Below, one piece after another: positions 52,962 to 61,149 of a stretch of 64,000 nucleotides of DNA. How positions within the stretch are numbered: position 1 is the first letter of the stretch; every line of letters begins with the position of its first letter. The notes beneath the pieces were generated by a model. The model saw nothing but the letters and a program-made list of their open reading frames with translations. It ran no database searches and had not been told where the DNA came from. The translations under genes were made by a program, and so were the position numbers. Origin of the DNA: Paenibacillus bouchesdurhonensis (GTDB lineage: Bacteria; Bacillota; Bacilli; Paenibacillales; Paenibacillaceae); contig NZ_LT732548.1 in the NCBI RefSeq assembly GCF_900155685.1, positions 4,516,330-4,580,329 of the forward strand, read 5' to 3'.

Positions 52962-53368
52962 TTGTCGTAATTCCTCCTCCCGTTTCTAACAAAAGCGCTG
53001 CCGGCCTGATGAAGTCTTCGGAATCATTTCCATGCCGGACGCTTGCACTACTTTTTTTCGACAGTATCCGACTATTGTACGGGATACCTGAGTCGCATAA
53101 CCGGGACGATTCAGACTATCCCAGGTCTCGAGGGTAATATTAAACACGCCCTATCAAATTGTCAATATATTGAATTGTTGAGGTATTCAGGGACTAAAGC
53201 ACCTTTCATCCTGTAATTTAAGGCATTTATATCCAATCAAAGACCTATTTTCTGGAACTATATACATTTAACAAGCACTAATTCCGATATAAGTTTAAAT
53301 ATACATATTTGAGCGACTATTTTCGCTCTATTTCAACACTATATAGTACATAAGGCGGGTATCGGTAA
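52962..53368. promoter_or_regulatory. Divergent regulatory region of sheath and vWA genes
   Basis: About 400 bases separate the sheath gene (minus) from the vWA gene (plus). The sheath-proximal part is mixed; 53150-53365 is strongly AT-rich with several TATAT-like blocks (TATATAGT near 53342). Promoters of both structural and sensory halves must lie here. No operator repeat stands out. Confidence 0.5.
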
Positions 53369-55477
53369 ATGAGTCAAAAAAAGCAAAAACAAGCTGTACA
53401 CGTATTTTTCAGAACTAGGACTTTTATCCTGATTTTTATTTCTGTCGTTTTTGCGACAAATTTTAACAATTCAGTTGCTTTTTCTGCCAACTATTTACAA
53501 AAAGATCAAGCGGACGCTTTTGATGCGGTGTTTGTTTTGGATACGAGCTATTCTATGAATCGTGCCGATCCAAACAAAATGGCGAATGAGGTCATTCATA
53601 TGTTCATGGATATGAGCGAAGCCAGCCGGACACGGGTCGGTTTTGTTGCCTACAATCATCAAATTGTAGCTTCCAAACCGCTTACCTCGATTTCTGTAGC
53701 CGCGAACAAAACAGAGCTTAAGCAAAAAATAGGCGGTCTCCGCAGAAGCGGATATACCGATTTGGGCCTCGGGCTTAACACAGGCGGGAATTTGATTGCT
53801 TCAAAAACGGCTGAAGGGGAGGGGAGCGGACGCAAGCCGTTCGTCATTCTTCTTTCCGACGGGGAAACGGATTTCGGACCCGGATCGCTTTCCAAAAGGA
53901 CTGCCGCAGATTCAGCCAAGGATGTGGACAAAGCCATCTCCAAAGCACAGAAGGACGGATACCCGATCTACACGATCGGACTAAACCATGACGGCACGGT
54001 GAATCCCGAAGAACTGGAGCGCATTGCGAAAGAGACTGGCGGCGCATCCTATATGACGAGCAGCGCTGACGATTTACCTGAAATTTTTAATCGGATTTTC
54101 GCGGCGGAGATGAGATCGGTTTTGCTTCCAGTGGCTGGCGTTACGGCTACGGGACAGCTGCAAGAGGTAGAAGTCGAGATTCCCAATTCCAGCATGCGGG
54201 AAGCCAACATCATTTTACTGTCCGAGCATTCACTTAAGGAGACGCAGTTATTCTACAGTTCGGAGAACATTCGCATGTTCAAGTCGGGGAGTTATACGCT
54301 AATCAAGGTATCTCAGCCGAAAAAAGGTACAGCTAAGCTTAAATTCAGGGGAACGCCTGGGGATCTTGTAAAAATAAATCTGCTCGGAAGCTACGAGTTT
54401 GAAGCCAAAACGGCCATTACGAGCAAAGCCGCCATCAAGGGGCAGCCAACCGGAATTGAGGCTTACCTTATACACCCGACAACCAATGAACAGTTAATGG
54501 AGCAGGAAGTGTATCAATCCTTGGAAGGTCAACTTATCGTCACCGATCTGGAGACGAATAAGGAAGTTCTTGTAGATATGAAAAACGAGGGCGCTCGCTT
54601 TTATGCCGAATATACTTTTCCTGCCTCAGGACAATACTCATGGCAGGTAAAAATGGACGGCCCCAGCTTCTACCGGCATGGCTCAGTTCATGACCAGAAT
54701 ATCGTGAATATTGCTCCTTCCATCCATGGCAGCGAGCGGATCGAGGTCATCAAGGAAGACGGGCAGGTCGTACTGGAAATGAATGATTTATTCCTCGATG
54801 AGAACGGGGATGATTTAACCTATACCATGCAAAGCGGAGATCATCCAAACAAAATACTTAACCCTGAGCTTAAGAGCGACAAGCTAGTCTTATCCCCGCA
54901 TCAGACGGGGCAGACTCAGATCACGCTTACTGCCACCGATTCGGAGGGCGGTTCGGCTACGGCAGTGTTAACCTTTATCATCAAGTCGAAGTACACGGTG
55001 CTCAAATGGTCCATCGCTGGAGGCGTTGTTCTCCTTGGCGCCGCTGTCGGTTTGTTCCTTTGGCTGCGACCAAAGCCTGGCTTTGCCGGCAAGCTGGAAG
55101 GCTACTTCCTCGCTACGGCTAGCGGCAGTGAAGTTCCGGTCAAGTCGTGGCCGCTCACCTCGTTTGAGGGACGCAAGGTAAATCTGCTGGAGCTGTTCGT
55201 AAGCCTCGATGTGCACGAGCCGCTTCCTGAAGCCGAACAAATTATCTTTACTCCGGGAAAAGGCGGCAAACTGATCGTAAAGAACACTTCACGCTGTTCT
55301 CTTGTTCGCAACCGCACGCCGCTGCCGAAGAATAAAAAAGAAATCCTCGAATATAATGACAAGCTGTACATTACATTCGAGGACGGCATCACCGAAATCG
55401 AGCTTCGCTATAAGGCTATTAAGCCGACGACTAATATTTTTATCCGGAGCGACTCTTCCGGCGAGCAGACGGGCTAG
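53369..55477 (+). CDS. von Willebrand A-domain membrane protein
   Basis: The 702-residue protein has a signal/anchor helix at about 17-38, then a vWA domain (about 50-245) with the MIDAS motif Asp58-Thr-Ser-Tyr-Ser62, the Thr of SGYTDLGLGL and ILLSDGETDFGP. Beta-rich outside domains of Ig/cadherin-like type follow (DENGDDLTYTMQSGD near 480; LTLTATDSEGG-like), then a TM helix (about 543-565) and a cytoplasmic beta domain that may be FHA-like (KLIVKNTSRCSLVRNRTPL). It would sense surface contact and signal inward to the phospho-relay. It is the only plus-strand gene of the structural locus, and its end overlaps the kinase gene end. Confidence 0.85.
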   Translation: MSQKKQKQAVHVFFRTRTFILIFISVVFATNFNNSVAFSANYLQKDQADAFDAVFVLDTSYSMNRADPNKMANEVIHMFMDMSEASRTRVGFVAYNHQIVASKPLTSISVAANKTELKQKIGGLRRSGYTDLGLGLNTGGNLIASKTAEGEGSGRKPFVILLSDGETDFGPGSLSKRTAADSAKDVDKAISKAQKDGYPIYTIGLNHDGTVNPEELERIAKETGGASYMTSSADDLPEIFNRIFAAEMRSVLLPVAGVTATGQLQEVEVEIPNSSMREANIILLSEHSLKETQLFYSSENIRMFKSGSYTLIKVSQPKKGTAKLKFRGTPGDLVKINLLGSYEFEAKTAITSKAAIKGQPTGIEAYLIHPTTNEQLMEQEVYQSLEGQLIVTDLETNKEVLVDMKNEGARFYAEYTFPASGQYSWQVKMDGPSFYRHGSVHDQNIVNIAPSIHGSERIEVIKEDGQVVLEMNDLFLDENGDDLTYTMQSGDHPNKILNPELKSDKLVLSPHQTGQTQITLTATDSEGGSATAVLTFIIKSKYTVLKWSIAGGVVLLGAAVGLFLWLRPKPGFAGKLEGYFLATASGSEVPVKSWPLTSFEGRKVNLLELFVSLDVHEPLPEAEQIIFTPGKGGKLIVKNTSRCSLVRNRTPLPKNKKEILEYNDKLYITFEDGITEIELRYKAIKPTTNIFIRSDSSGEQTG

Positions 55478-56390
55478 TCACATACTCCATCGTAATCGCC
55501 GCCTTGAACCATTTAAGAGAGGTGCAGCGCTTGTCCGGCGCCACGATCAGACCGCGCCGGATCGCTCGGGAGAGAAACGGCCAACGGCGCTTCAACCCCG
55601 CGTGAATCGGCTCCAACCGATCATCGAACAATCGTTTGCGGACATCCGTGGGAGCCGTGCCGCGGCAGCAGTAGAACAGCACTGCCGCCAAGCTGTAAAT
55701 ATCGCTTACCGGACCTTGCCTGGACTGCTCGGAATAGAGTTCCAGCGGCGAATACCCGGCGGTGGTCAGGATCGGGTGACCACCGCTGCCGTCAAAACGG
55801 ACTGCCGAACCGAAATCGAGCAGCTTCGCGTTTCCCTGCCGATCGATCATAATATTGCCCGGCTTCAAATCACGATGAATGATTCCTTGCTTATGGAGAT
55901 GTTCCAGCGTCTCAATTAGAGGAAGCATTGTCTTGTACAGGAATCCGGGCTCTATTTTATCCGGACGCCCTCCAATCATTTCTGCCAATGTAACTCCTTC
56001 TATAAACTCCATGACAATATACACGGTATCATTTTGTTCAAACTGATCAATACAACGTACAATGCCCGGGTGCTCACAGGCCTTCAGAAGCTCTCCTTCA
56101 TTAATAAACGCATCCCTTAGCGCTTCATATTTGTCATCCGGCATGCCCGATAAACGACGCACGGAACTTCCATCCTTGCCTCTTCGTACTAACGACTTTG
56201 GATAGAATTCTTTGATTACGCACTTTATCTCTTGCTTTTCGCATCTGCCCGCATATACGATAGCTAGTTCGCTAGCGGAAATCTTACTACGAACCCTGTA
56301 AGTTCGGTGCTCCTTGCCAGACCCTCCGTTCTGCAACCGCGCATTTCGGCGCAACCCTCCTGCCTCATTCCCCATTAATACTCTACTCAC
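55440..56390 (-). CDS. Ser/Thr protein kinase (Hanks type), PpkA-like role
   Basis: The protein is about 316 residues, almost only a kinase domain: glycine loop degenerate (SKISASELAIVYAG), catalytic Lys62 in VIKEFYP, HRDLKPGN with Asp176, DFG at 194-196 (numbering from the 318-residue frame at 56396), and an activation segment with TTAGYSPLEL. It has no TM, so it is cytoplasmic. GGAGG lies six bases before GTG 56390, better than the TTG at 56396. It should phosphorylate partners of the two FHA proteins, opposed by the PP2C. Its 3' end overlaps the convergent vWA gene by 38 bases. Confidence 0.9.
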   Translation of the reverse strand: MSRVLMGNEAGGLRRNARLQNGGSGKEHRTYRVRSKISASELAIVYAGRCEKQEIKCVIKEFYPKSLVRRGKDGSSVRRLSGMPDDKYEALRDAFINEGELLKACEHPGIVRCIDQFEQNDTVYIVMEFIEGVTLAEMIGGRPDKIEPGFLYKTMLPLIETLEHLHKQGIIHRDLKPGNIMIDRQGNAKLLDFGSAVRFDGSGGHPILTTAGYSPLELYSEQSRQGPVSDIYSLAAVLFYCCRGTAPTDVRKRLFDDRLEPIHAGLKRRWPFLSRAIRRGLIVAPDKRCTSLKWFKAAITMEYVTSPSARRKSRSG

Positions 56391-56529
56391 TGTCAACCTC
56401 CGCGAACGTTTTAAAGAAGCTTGCTAGTATGTTTTTTTTCGATCAAAATAAAATAAACCTATGTATGTTATCCTCATCTTATCAATTTCTCAACTAATTG
56501 ACCATGCATGCGCTTGATTTCTATGTTTT

Positions 56530-56603
56530 AAAAAAATGAAACACCCTCCACCTCCCCCGCTTCTTTCTTGGACTAGAAAGAGACATGGGTATAGGTGAAG
56601 GGT
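56530..56603 (-). terminator. Two-hairpin terminator of the surface-protein operon
   Basis: ACCCTCCACCT (56543-56553) pairs with AGGTGAAGGGT (56593-56603), 10 of 11 positions, enclosing a second hairpin (CTTTCT/AGAAAG). On the minus strand it is followed by TTTCATTTTTTT. It lies just past the stop at 56618 and isolates the kinase gene from the operon upstream. Confidence 0.75.
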
Positions 56604-56617
56604 ACATTCGGATAAGA

Positions 56618-59467
56618 TTAGTTATTTAAATCGTCAAACATGGAGCCGGCCACGGTCACTTCGATTTGATCCAGGACTTGAATTCCATTGAGAGTGTTCA
56701 GTTTTCTATATTCATGCGTGGAGAGTTTGATATCCTCTACCCAAGCCTTCACATAGTACTTGCCGTTCTGCATGCTAGCATGCGTGTAGACGGGGATATT
56801 CTCAGGGTTAATCTGAATCGTGACTTCCGTCGTTTCCGTGATTTTGTACATTTTAGGTTCCGTGTTTTTCACGAACTCCCGATATTTATAGTACATATGG
56901 CTGCCTGCTGTAGAGGATTCGCTATAACCCTCGAGTACTTTTTTCCAGAATGCATGGGTCTTGCTCTCATCCTGATCCTGGGAGAAATAGATCGGCTCCA
57001 CTTCTTTATTATAACGGCTAGGTTCGCTTTTCCGATCCTTTACCTCAAGCAGTACCGCATTGTTTACGCCACGAGGATTCTCGGCCTTCAAGACGCCAGG
57101 AACTATTTTAAAGCCTCCGCGCTGCGGATAAAGTTCAACGTTCTGAAGGTTAACCGCCTTCTTATCGCTATTAATATAGATCAGATTCGTCTCGTATCGG
57201 AAGGCATTGATCACGGCGTTAACCAGGTCGCGATGATCGGCCGTGTCGTTTTCCGACTGCTTGAAGGTAACGGTCTTGACGGTAAAGGTATAGCTGCCCG
57301 CCGGATTGAAGTAATATCCCGATTTGATCGGATAAGCATATTTCTGCAACTCCCGGTCGCTGGCGAATACGGCCTTATCATACATTTTCTTATTGTTGTT
57401 GCGATCCTTGGCAGCACTTCTGGCCATCTCATATTGCCGGTTCATAAACACCGTTCCGTTGGAGGACGCTCCCTGATCCTTCATCCACTCGACATTGGCG
57501 CTCGCCTGCTGAGTGAAAGAACGAGGATACTGACCCGGCACCGCTACACCATGATCGGCAGCATCGGTCTTCACGCCTTCAGGCTTATAAGGCTTGCCTT
57601 CCTCATTCAAATGGTACATCCAGCGGATGACATTATACTTGTAAGACTCATTTTCCCAGTACAAATCTTTCTTGAAAGAGTCTCGCGTGTTGTTGTCGAT
57701 TTTATTTAAAAAGGTCGGCTTTGTAATGGTCTCTTTACCATTATATACGTAAACTTCGTATGCCTTGGTGTCTAGTCCATTCTGGAAGGAAGCTGTAGCT
57801 GTATCGCTCTCGGTCTTCGTGGTGCATACGTCTTTGCCATCTTCACCTTCACTACAGGTCGTGACATTGTAACTATAATTTTTCTGAACACTGCCCTCCT
57901 GCGATACCGTACCGATTCTCTGAATCGGAGTGCTCGGACTTGGCGCAGGTTTCATCCATTTCCGGTTCAGCGGGTCATCACCGAAGTCCTCTCTTTTGAT
58001 GGTCGTCAGGAAGATCGGGCTTCTTGTCACTGTCTCACTTGGCTCGTTGACGGGCGGATTATTCAGAACTTGATGAGCTCTAAATAAGGTAGGCGTATTA
58101 TTCGTAACCTTAAGAGCGCCCGTCGTATTGCTAGTCCACCAGGCGTCAGGCCTTGGCAGAGTAACTGTTGCCGTATTCGTAATACCCTGATTCAGCGGGA
58201 ATTTCTCCCTCTTCGATAATACATCGTAATCGAGCCCTACGGGAACGACAAGCTTTACCGCCCTCGGGTTAGAATCCAGGATATTATTACTTAAATCCGC
58301 CTCTTCCGGCGACTTCCCGTCCTTGTTAATGTTAAATTGGATCCGTACCTCGCTATCGGGCATCTGAAAATCAGCATACAGAATCCGGCTTTGATTCCGG
58401 TTCAGCTTGACAGTGCCCGACTCTGCGGTGCCATGCCCGCTGAATTTCAGCCCTTCCGCGCTGGTCATTCTTCTTCCATCGCTCACGCGAGTGATGATCC
58501 ATTCATACTTCGAGTTAACTTCCTCGATAAAGGTAGAGTTCACCTTCACGCCCACCCGTACCGGCTCCCCGCGCACTACTTCGACAGGCAGTTCCTCAAA
58601 CTGGGCGGAAATGTCGTCTTGCAGCATATTGAACGGAGCGATCGGGATATCCAAGTAAGTTATACCAATCGAGCTATCGATATACACCGTGCCGAATCCC
58701 CAGGAAATTTCAGTTGGGGGCTGGAGCACGTGCACGTAATCGATCCATCTGCCGGTATTGGTTTTTGTCTTTGGATCCAAGGGTTTGGCGTTTTCGTCAT
58801 ATACCACTTTATCTGCCAAAGTTGAGTTTTGGTTGTTATACATGAATTCCTTGTATGGTACGCCTGCGAAATTAGTATTTAAACCTGCTATTATAGCCGC
58901 TTCAAAAGTGCCATCGGGCAGGAATTGGTTGAATGGGTCTTTGTATGCGTCATAACGATTTCCAGTAATCCTATACTTGTCTTTTACACTCTCATCAGTC
59001 CAAGGTTCCGAGATTAAGGGAAAATTTTGTATCTTTGTTCCACTCCATCCAGCAAACCAAGGTACATCCTCTGTGGAGATAGCATGACCATCTCTAGAAT
59101 ACCCGCTGTACTCCATCATTTCCTTACCCTTATGATTTAGTTTTCGGCCATGTGATTCCCCATAGACTATTTCATAAGTGTGCAGCTTGATCTTATCTTT
59201 TTCTTCTAAACCCTTAATAGGTTTCAAGGCTCTATTCAGTCTATCTCGGATTAAATCCTTCCTGAGATTTAATCGCTTGCTGTCCTTATTAATGTGATCT
59301 TTGTAATAATCCTTCTCTCCATATAATTTCTCCATATCTAGATTAATTTTAGCAAGCACTTCTTCAACTGTCTTAGGCACTAGATCATCTGACGAGTAGA
59401 TAAATTGGTAAGGAGATAAACCGAAAAGAAGTATCACAGCTAATATTATTCTTATAAATCTATTCAT
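56618..59467 (-). CDS. Large exported protein of unknown function
   Basis: The 949-residue protein has an N-terminal signal sequence (about 1-25; MNRFIRIILAVILLFGL), without an LPXTG anchor or membrane tail. A charged helical start (VEEVLAKINLDMEKLYGEKD) is followed by beta-rich domains, one near 275-400 with an Ig-like tone (VEVVRGEPVRVGVKVNS, ILYADFQMPDSEVRIQF). A pair CSEGEDGKDVC near 540 could form a disulfide. No family is recognised. It starts 8 bases after the preceding stop in an operon with copper-amine-oxidase-N-type proteins and ends in a terminator. A secreted binding or wall protein is the most that can be said. Confidence 0.75.
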   Translation of the reverse strand: MNRFIRIILAVILLFGLSPYQFIYSSDDLVPKTVEEVLAKINLDMEKLYGEKDYYKDHINKDSKRLNLRKDLIRDRLNRALKPIKGLEEKDKIKLHTYEIVYGESHGRKLNHKGKEMMEYSGYSRDGHAISTEDVPWFAGWSGTKIQNFPLISEPWTDESVKDKYRITGNRYDAYKDPFNQFLPDGTFEAAIIAGLNTNFAGVPYKEFMYNNQNSTLADKVVYDENAKPLDPKTKTNTGRWIDYVHVLQPPTEISWGFGTVYIDSSIGITYLDIPIAPFNMLQDDISAQFEELPVEVVRGEPVRVGVKVNSTFIEEVNSKYEWIITRVSDGRRMTSAEGLKFSGHGTAESGTVKLNRNQSRILYADFQMPDSEVRIQFNINKDGKSPEEADLSNNILDSNPRAVKLVVPVGLDYDVLSKREKFPLNQGITNTATVTLPRPDAWWTSNTTGALKVTNNTPTLFRAHQVLNNPPVNEPSETVTRSPIFLTTIKREDFGDDPLNRKWMKPAPSPSTPIQRIGTVSQEGSVQKNYSYNVTTCSEGEDGKDVCTTKTESDTATASFQNGLDTKAYEVYVYNGKETITKPTFLNKIDNNTRDSFKKDLYWENESYKYNVIRWMYHLNEEGKPYKPEGVKTDAADHGVAVPGQYPRSFTQQASANVEWMKDQGASSNGTVFMNRQYEMARSAAKDRNNNKKMYDKAVFASDRELQKYAYPIKSGYYFNPAGSYTFTVKTVTFKQSENDTADHRDLVNAVINAFRYETNLIYINSDKKAVNLQNVELYPQRGGFKIVPGVLKAENPRGVNNAVLLEVKDRKSEPSRYNKEVEPIYFSQDQDESKTHAFWKKVLEGYSESSTAGSHMYYKYREFVKNTEPKMYKITETTEVTIQINPENIPVYTHASMQNGKYYVKAWVEDIKLSTHEYRKLNTLNGIQVLDQIEVTVAGSMFDDLNN

Positions 59468-59475
59468 GAATACAC

Positions 59476-60288
59476 CTACTTATAATAAATACTAATATCT
59501 ATACTCGAATTAATATTAGAAGCAACTCGAATTCTATATGTATCATCAGTAAATACCTTTGTTTTTAATTCTGGCTCAGGTGTTTTTTTAGTTTTCACAT
59601 ATTCCATAACAGACTTAACAGTTTTTTCGTCCACTTTTTGCAACAGAATTTCTTCCACCTCTTCTAATTGCATTTCATAGTTCGCCCCTATAACGGTAAA
59701 CTCTATAAGTAACACCATGAGAGCTTTTGTACCTTCACCTCTTCCTTCCTTGATGCCTAACTGTGAGCCAGTATTGTATTTTATTTTAAAACCATGTAAG
59801 TTTTTTTCGAGGGTTTGCTCCGACTCAGGTTTAACTTCACTAGGATCAAAGCCGGCCGTATTAATATAAACCGTTCTAACCGCGGAATCCCATTTGACAG
59901 AAGCATCCAAACCTTCGCTAATAAAACGAAGCGGAACGAAAGTTCTTCCTCCAACTCGCGCTGCAGCTGTATCCATTTGTTTCTCCACGCCATTCACTGT
60001 GTACTTTTTGCTACCAAGTACCAGAACTACTCGGTTCGAATCCAAGTCTACCGTGACGGTTTTGGTTGCAGCGTTCCAGCCTACTTTTGCTCCCAATGCT
60101 TCACTAACAAATCGTACAGGAACCTGAACACGCTGAGCCTTATCTACATATGGCTGCTCGTCCGGGAAATAAATTCGATTCGTATTTACCTCGACTCTCA
60201 GCGGTAATGGTTTTGCAAAAGACAAGGTTGGCATTAAGCTCATCAATAAAAGCAGCATCGTAAGTGCTGTTGCAATTCTTTTTTTCAT
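59476..60288 (-). CDS. Exported copper-amine-oxidase-N-type domain protein (copy 2)
   Basis: The 270-residue protein has a signal peptide (1-25; ending LSFA-KP) and two repeats of the copper amine oxidase N-terminal fold: VPVRFVSEALGAKVGWNAATKTVTV near 55, VNGVEKQM and FVPLRFISEGLDASVKWDSAVRTVYI near 115. A unique C-terminus (about 150-270) follows. Such domains are common wall-associated modules in Paenibacillus; binding targets are unknown. It is a close paralogue of the gene just upstream, so arose by tandem duplication. Confidence 0.9.
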   Translation of the reverse strand: MKKRIATALTMLLLLMSLMPTLSFAKPLPLRVEVNTNRIYFPDEQPYVDKAQRVQVPVRFVSEALGAKVGWNAATKTVTVDLDSNRVVLVLGSKKYTVNGVEKQMDTAAARVGGRTFVPLRFISEGLDASVKWDSAVRTVYINTAGFDPSEVKPESEQTLEKNLHGFKIKYNTGSQLGIKEGRGEGTKALMVLLIEFTVIGANYEMQLEEVEEILLQKVDEKTVKSVMEYVKTKKTPEPELKTKVFTDDTYRIRVASNINSSIDISIYYK

Positions 60289-60314
60289 ATTTTTTAAACC
60301 TCCTATTATATTGT

Positions 60315-61136
60315 CTACTTATAAAAAACAGTTATTGATATACCGGAATTAATATTTGAACCAACATATATTTTATAGGTCTCGTCTGTGTATATTTTTG
60401 TTTTTAATTCCGGTTCTCTGCTAGTCTTTGTTTTTACATATTTCATAATTGAATTTACGATTTCTTCATCTATTTTTTGTATCAGAATTTCTTCTACCTC
60501 TTGGATTTGTTTCTCATAATCATTACCTTTAAATGGATAATTTATCAAAAGATCTATTAAAGCATAATTACGTGTTGAATTTGGTTCATATGATTCTCTC
60601 GTTATATGTAGCCCTGATCCCGTATTTTGCTTCACTTTGAACCCGTAAATGGACTCCTCTACAATCTGCTCCGCCCCAAGTTTAACTTCACTAGGATCAA
60701 ATCCCGGCGTGTAAGCTCGTACAGTTCTTACGGTAGAGTCCCAGTTCACTTCCGTTCCCAAGCCTTCGCTTACAAACCGAAGCGGGACAAAGGTTCTACC
60801 GCCAACCCGCGCTGCTGCCTTGTCCATTTGTTTGCTTTCCCCGTTCAGCAGATACTCCTTATTACCGAGCACCAAGGTAATCCGGTTATCCTCCAACTCA
60901 ATGGTCACTGTCTTGGTTGCGGCATCCCAGCCTACCTTTGCCCCCAGCGCTTCACTTACAAAGCGTACGGGAACCTGTACCCGTTGGGCTTGATCCAGAT
61001 AGGGCTGCTCGTCCGGAAAGTAAATTCGTCCCCCATCCACTTCCACCCGCAGCGACGAAGATTTAGCCATCGTCGCTGCAGGCAGCAAGCTCATCAATAG
61101 TATGAATGAAGCGAGCATCGCCCCTGTTTTTCGCAA
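60315..61136 (-). CDS. Exported copper-amine-oxidase-N-type domain protein (copy 1)
   Basis: It has the same layout as the downstream copy: a signal peptide, VPVRFVSEALGAKVGWDAATKTVTI, FVPLRFVSEGLGTEVNWDSTVRTV, and a related C-terminal region ending in the same NINSGISITVFYK style. The frame starts at 61175, inside the lipase gene, but AAGGGG nine bases before TTG 61136 gives a proper signal peptide (RKTGAMLASFILLMSLLP), so that start is chosen. It follows the lipase gene stop by 13 bases. Confidence 0.88.
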   Translation of the reverse strand: MRKTGAMLASFILLMSLLPAATMAKSSSLRVEVDGGRIYFPDEQPYLDQAQRVQVPVRFVSEALGAKVGWDAATKTVTIELEDNRITLVLGNKEYLLNGESKQMDKAAARVGGRTFVPLRFVSEGLGTEVNWDSTVRTVRAYTPGFDPSEVKLGAEQIVEESIYGFKVKQNTGSGLHITRESYEPNSTRNYALIDLLINYPFKGNDYEKQIQEVEEILIQKIDEEIVNSIMKYVKTKTSREPELKTKIYTDETYKIYVGSNINSGISITVFYK

Positions 61137-61149
61137 CTCATTTTTCCCC

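Noticed and set aside
56666-57709. Plus-strand frame of 347 codons
   Set aside because: Antisense to the large exported protein; composition of a shadow frame.
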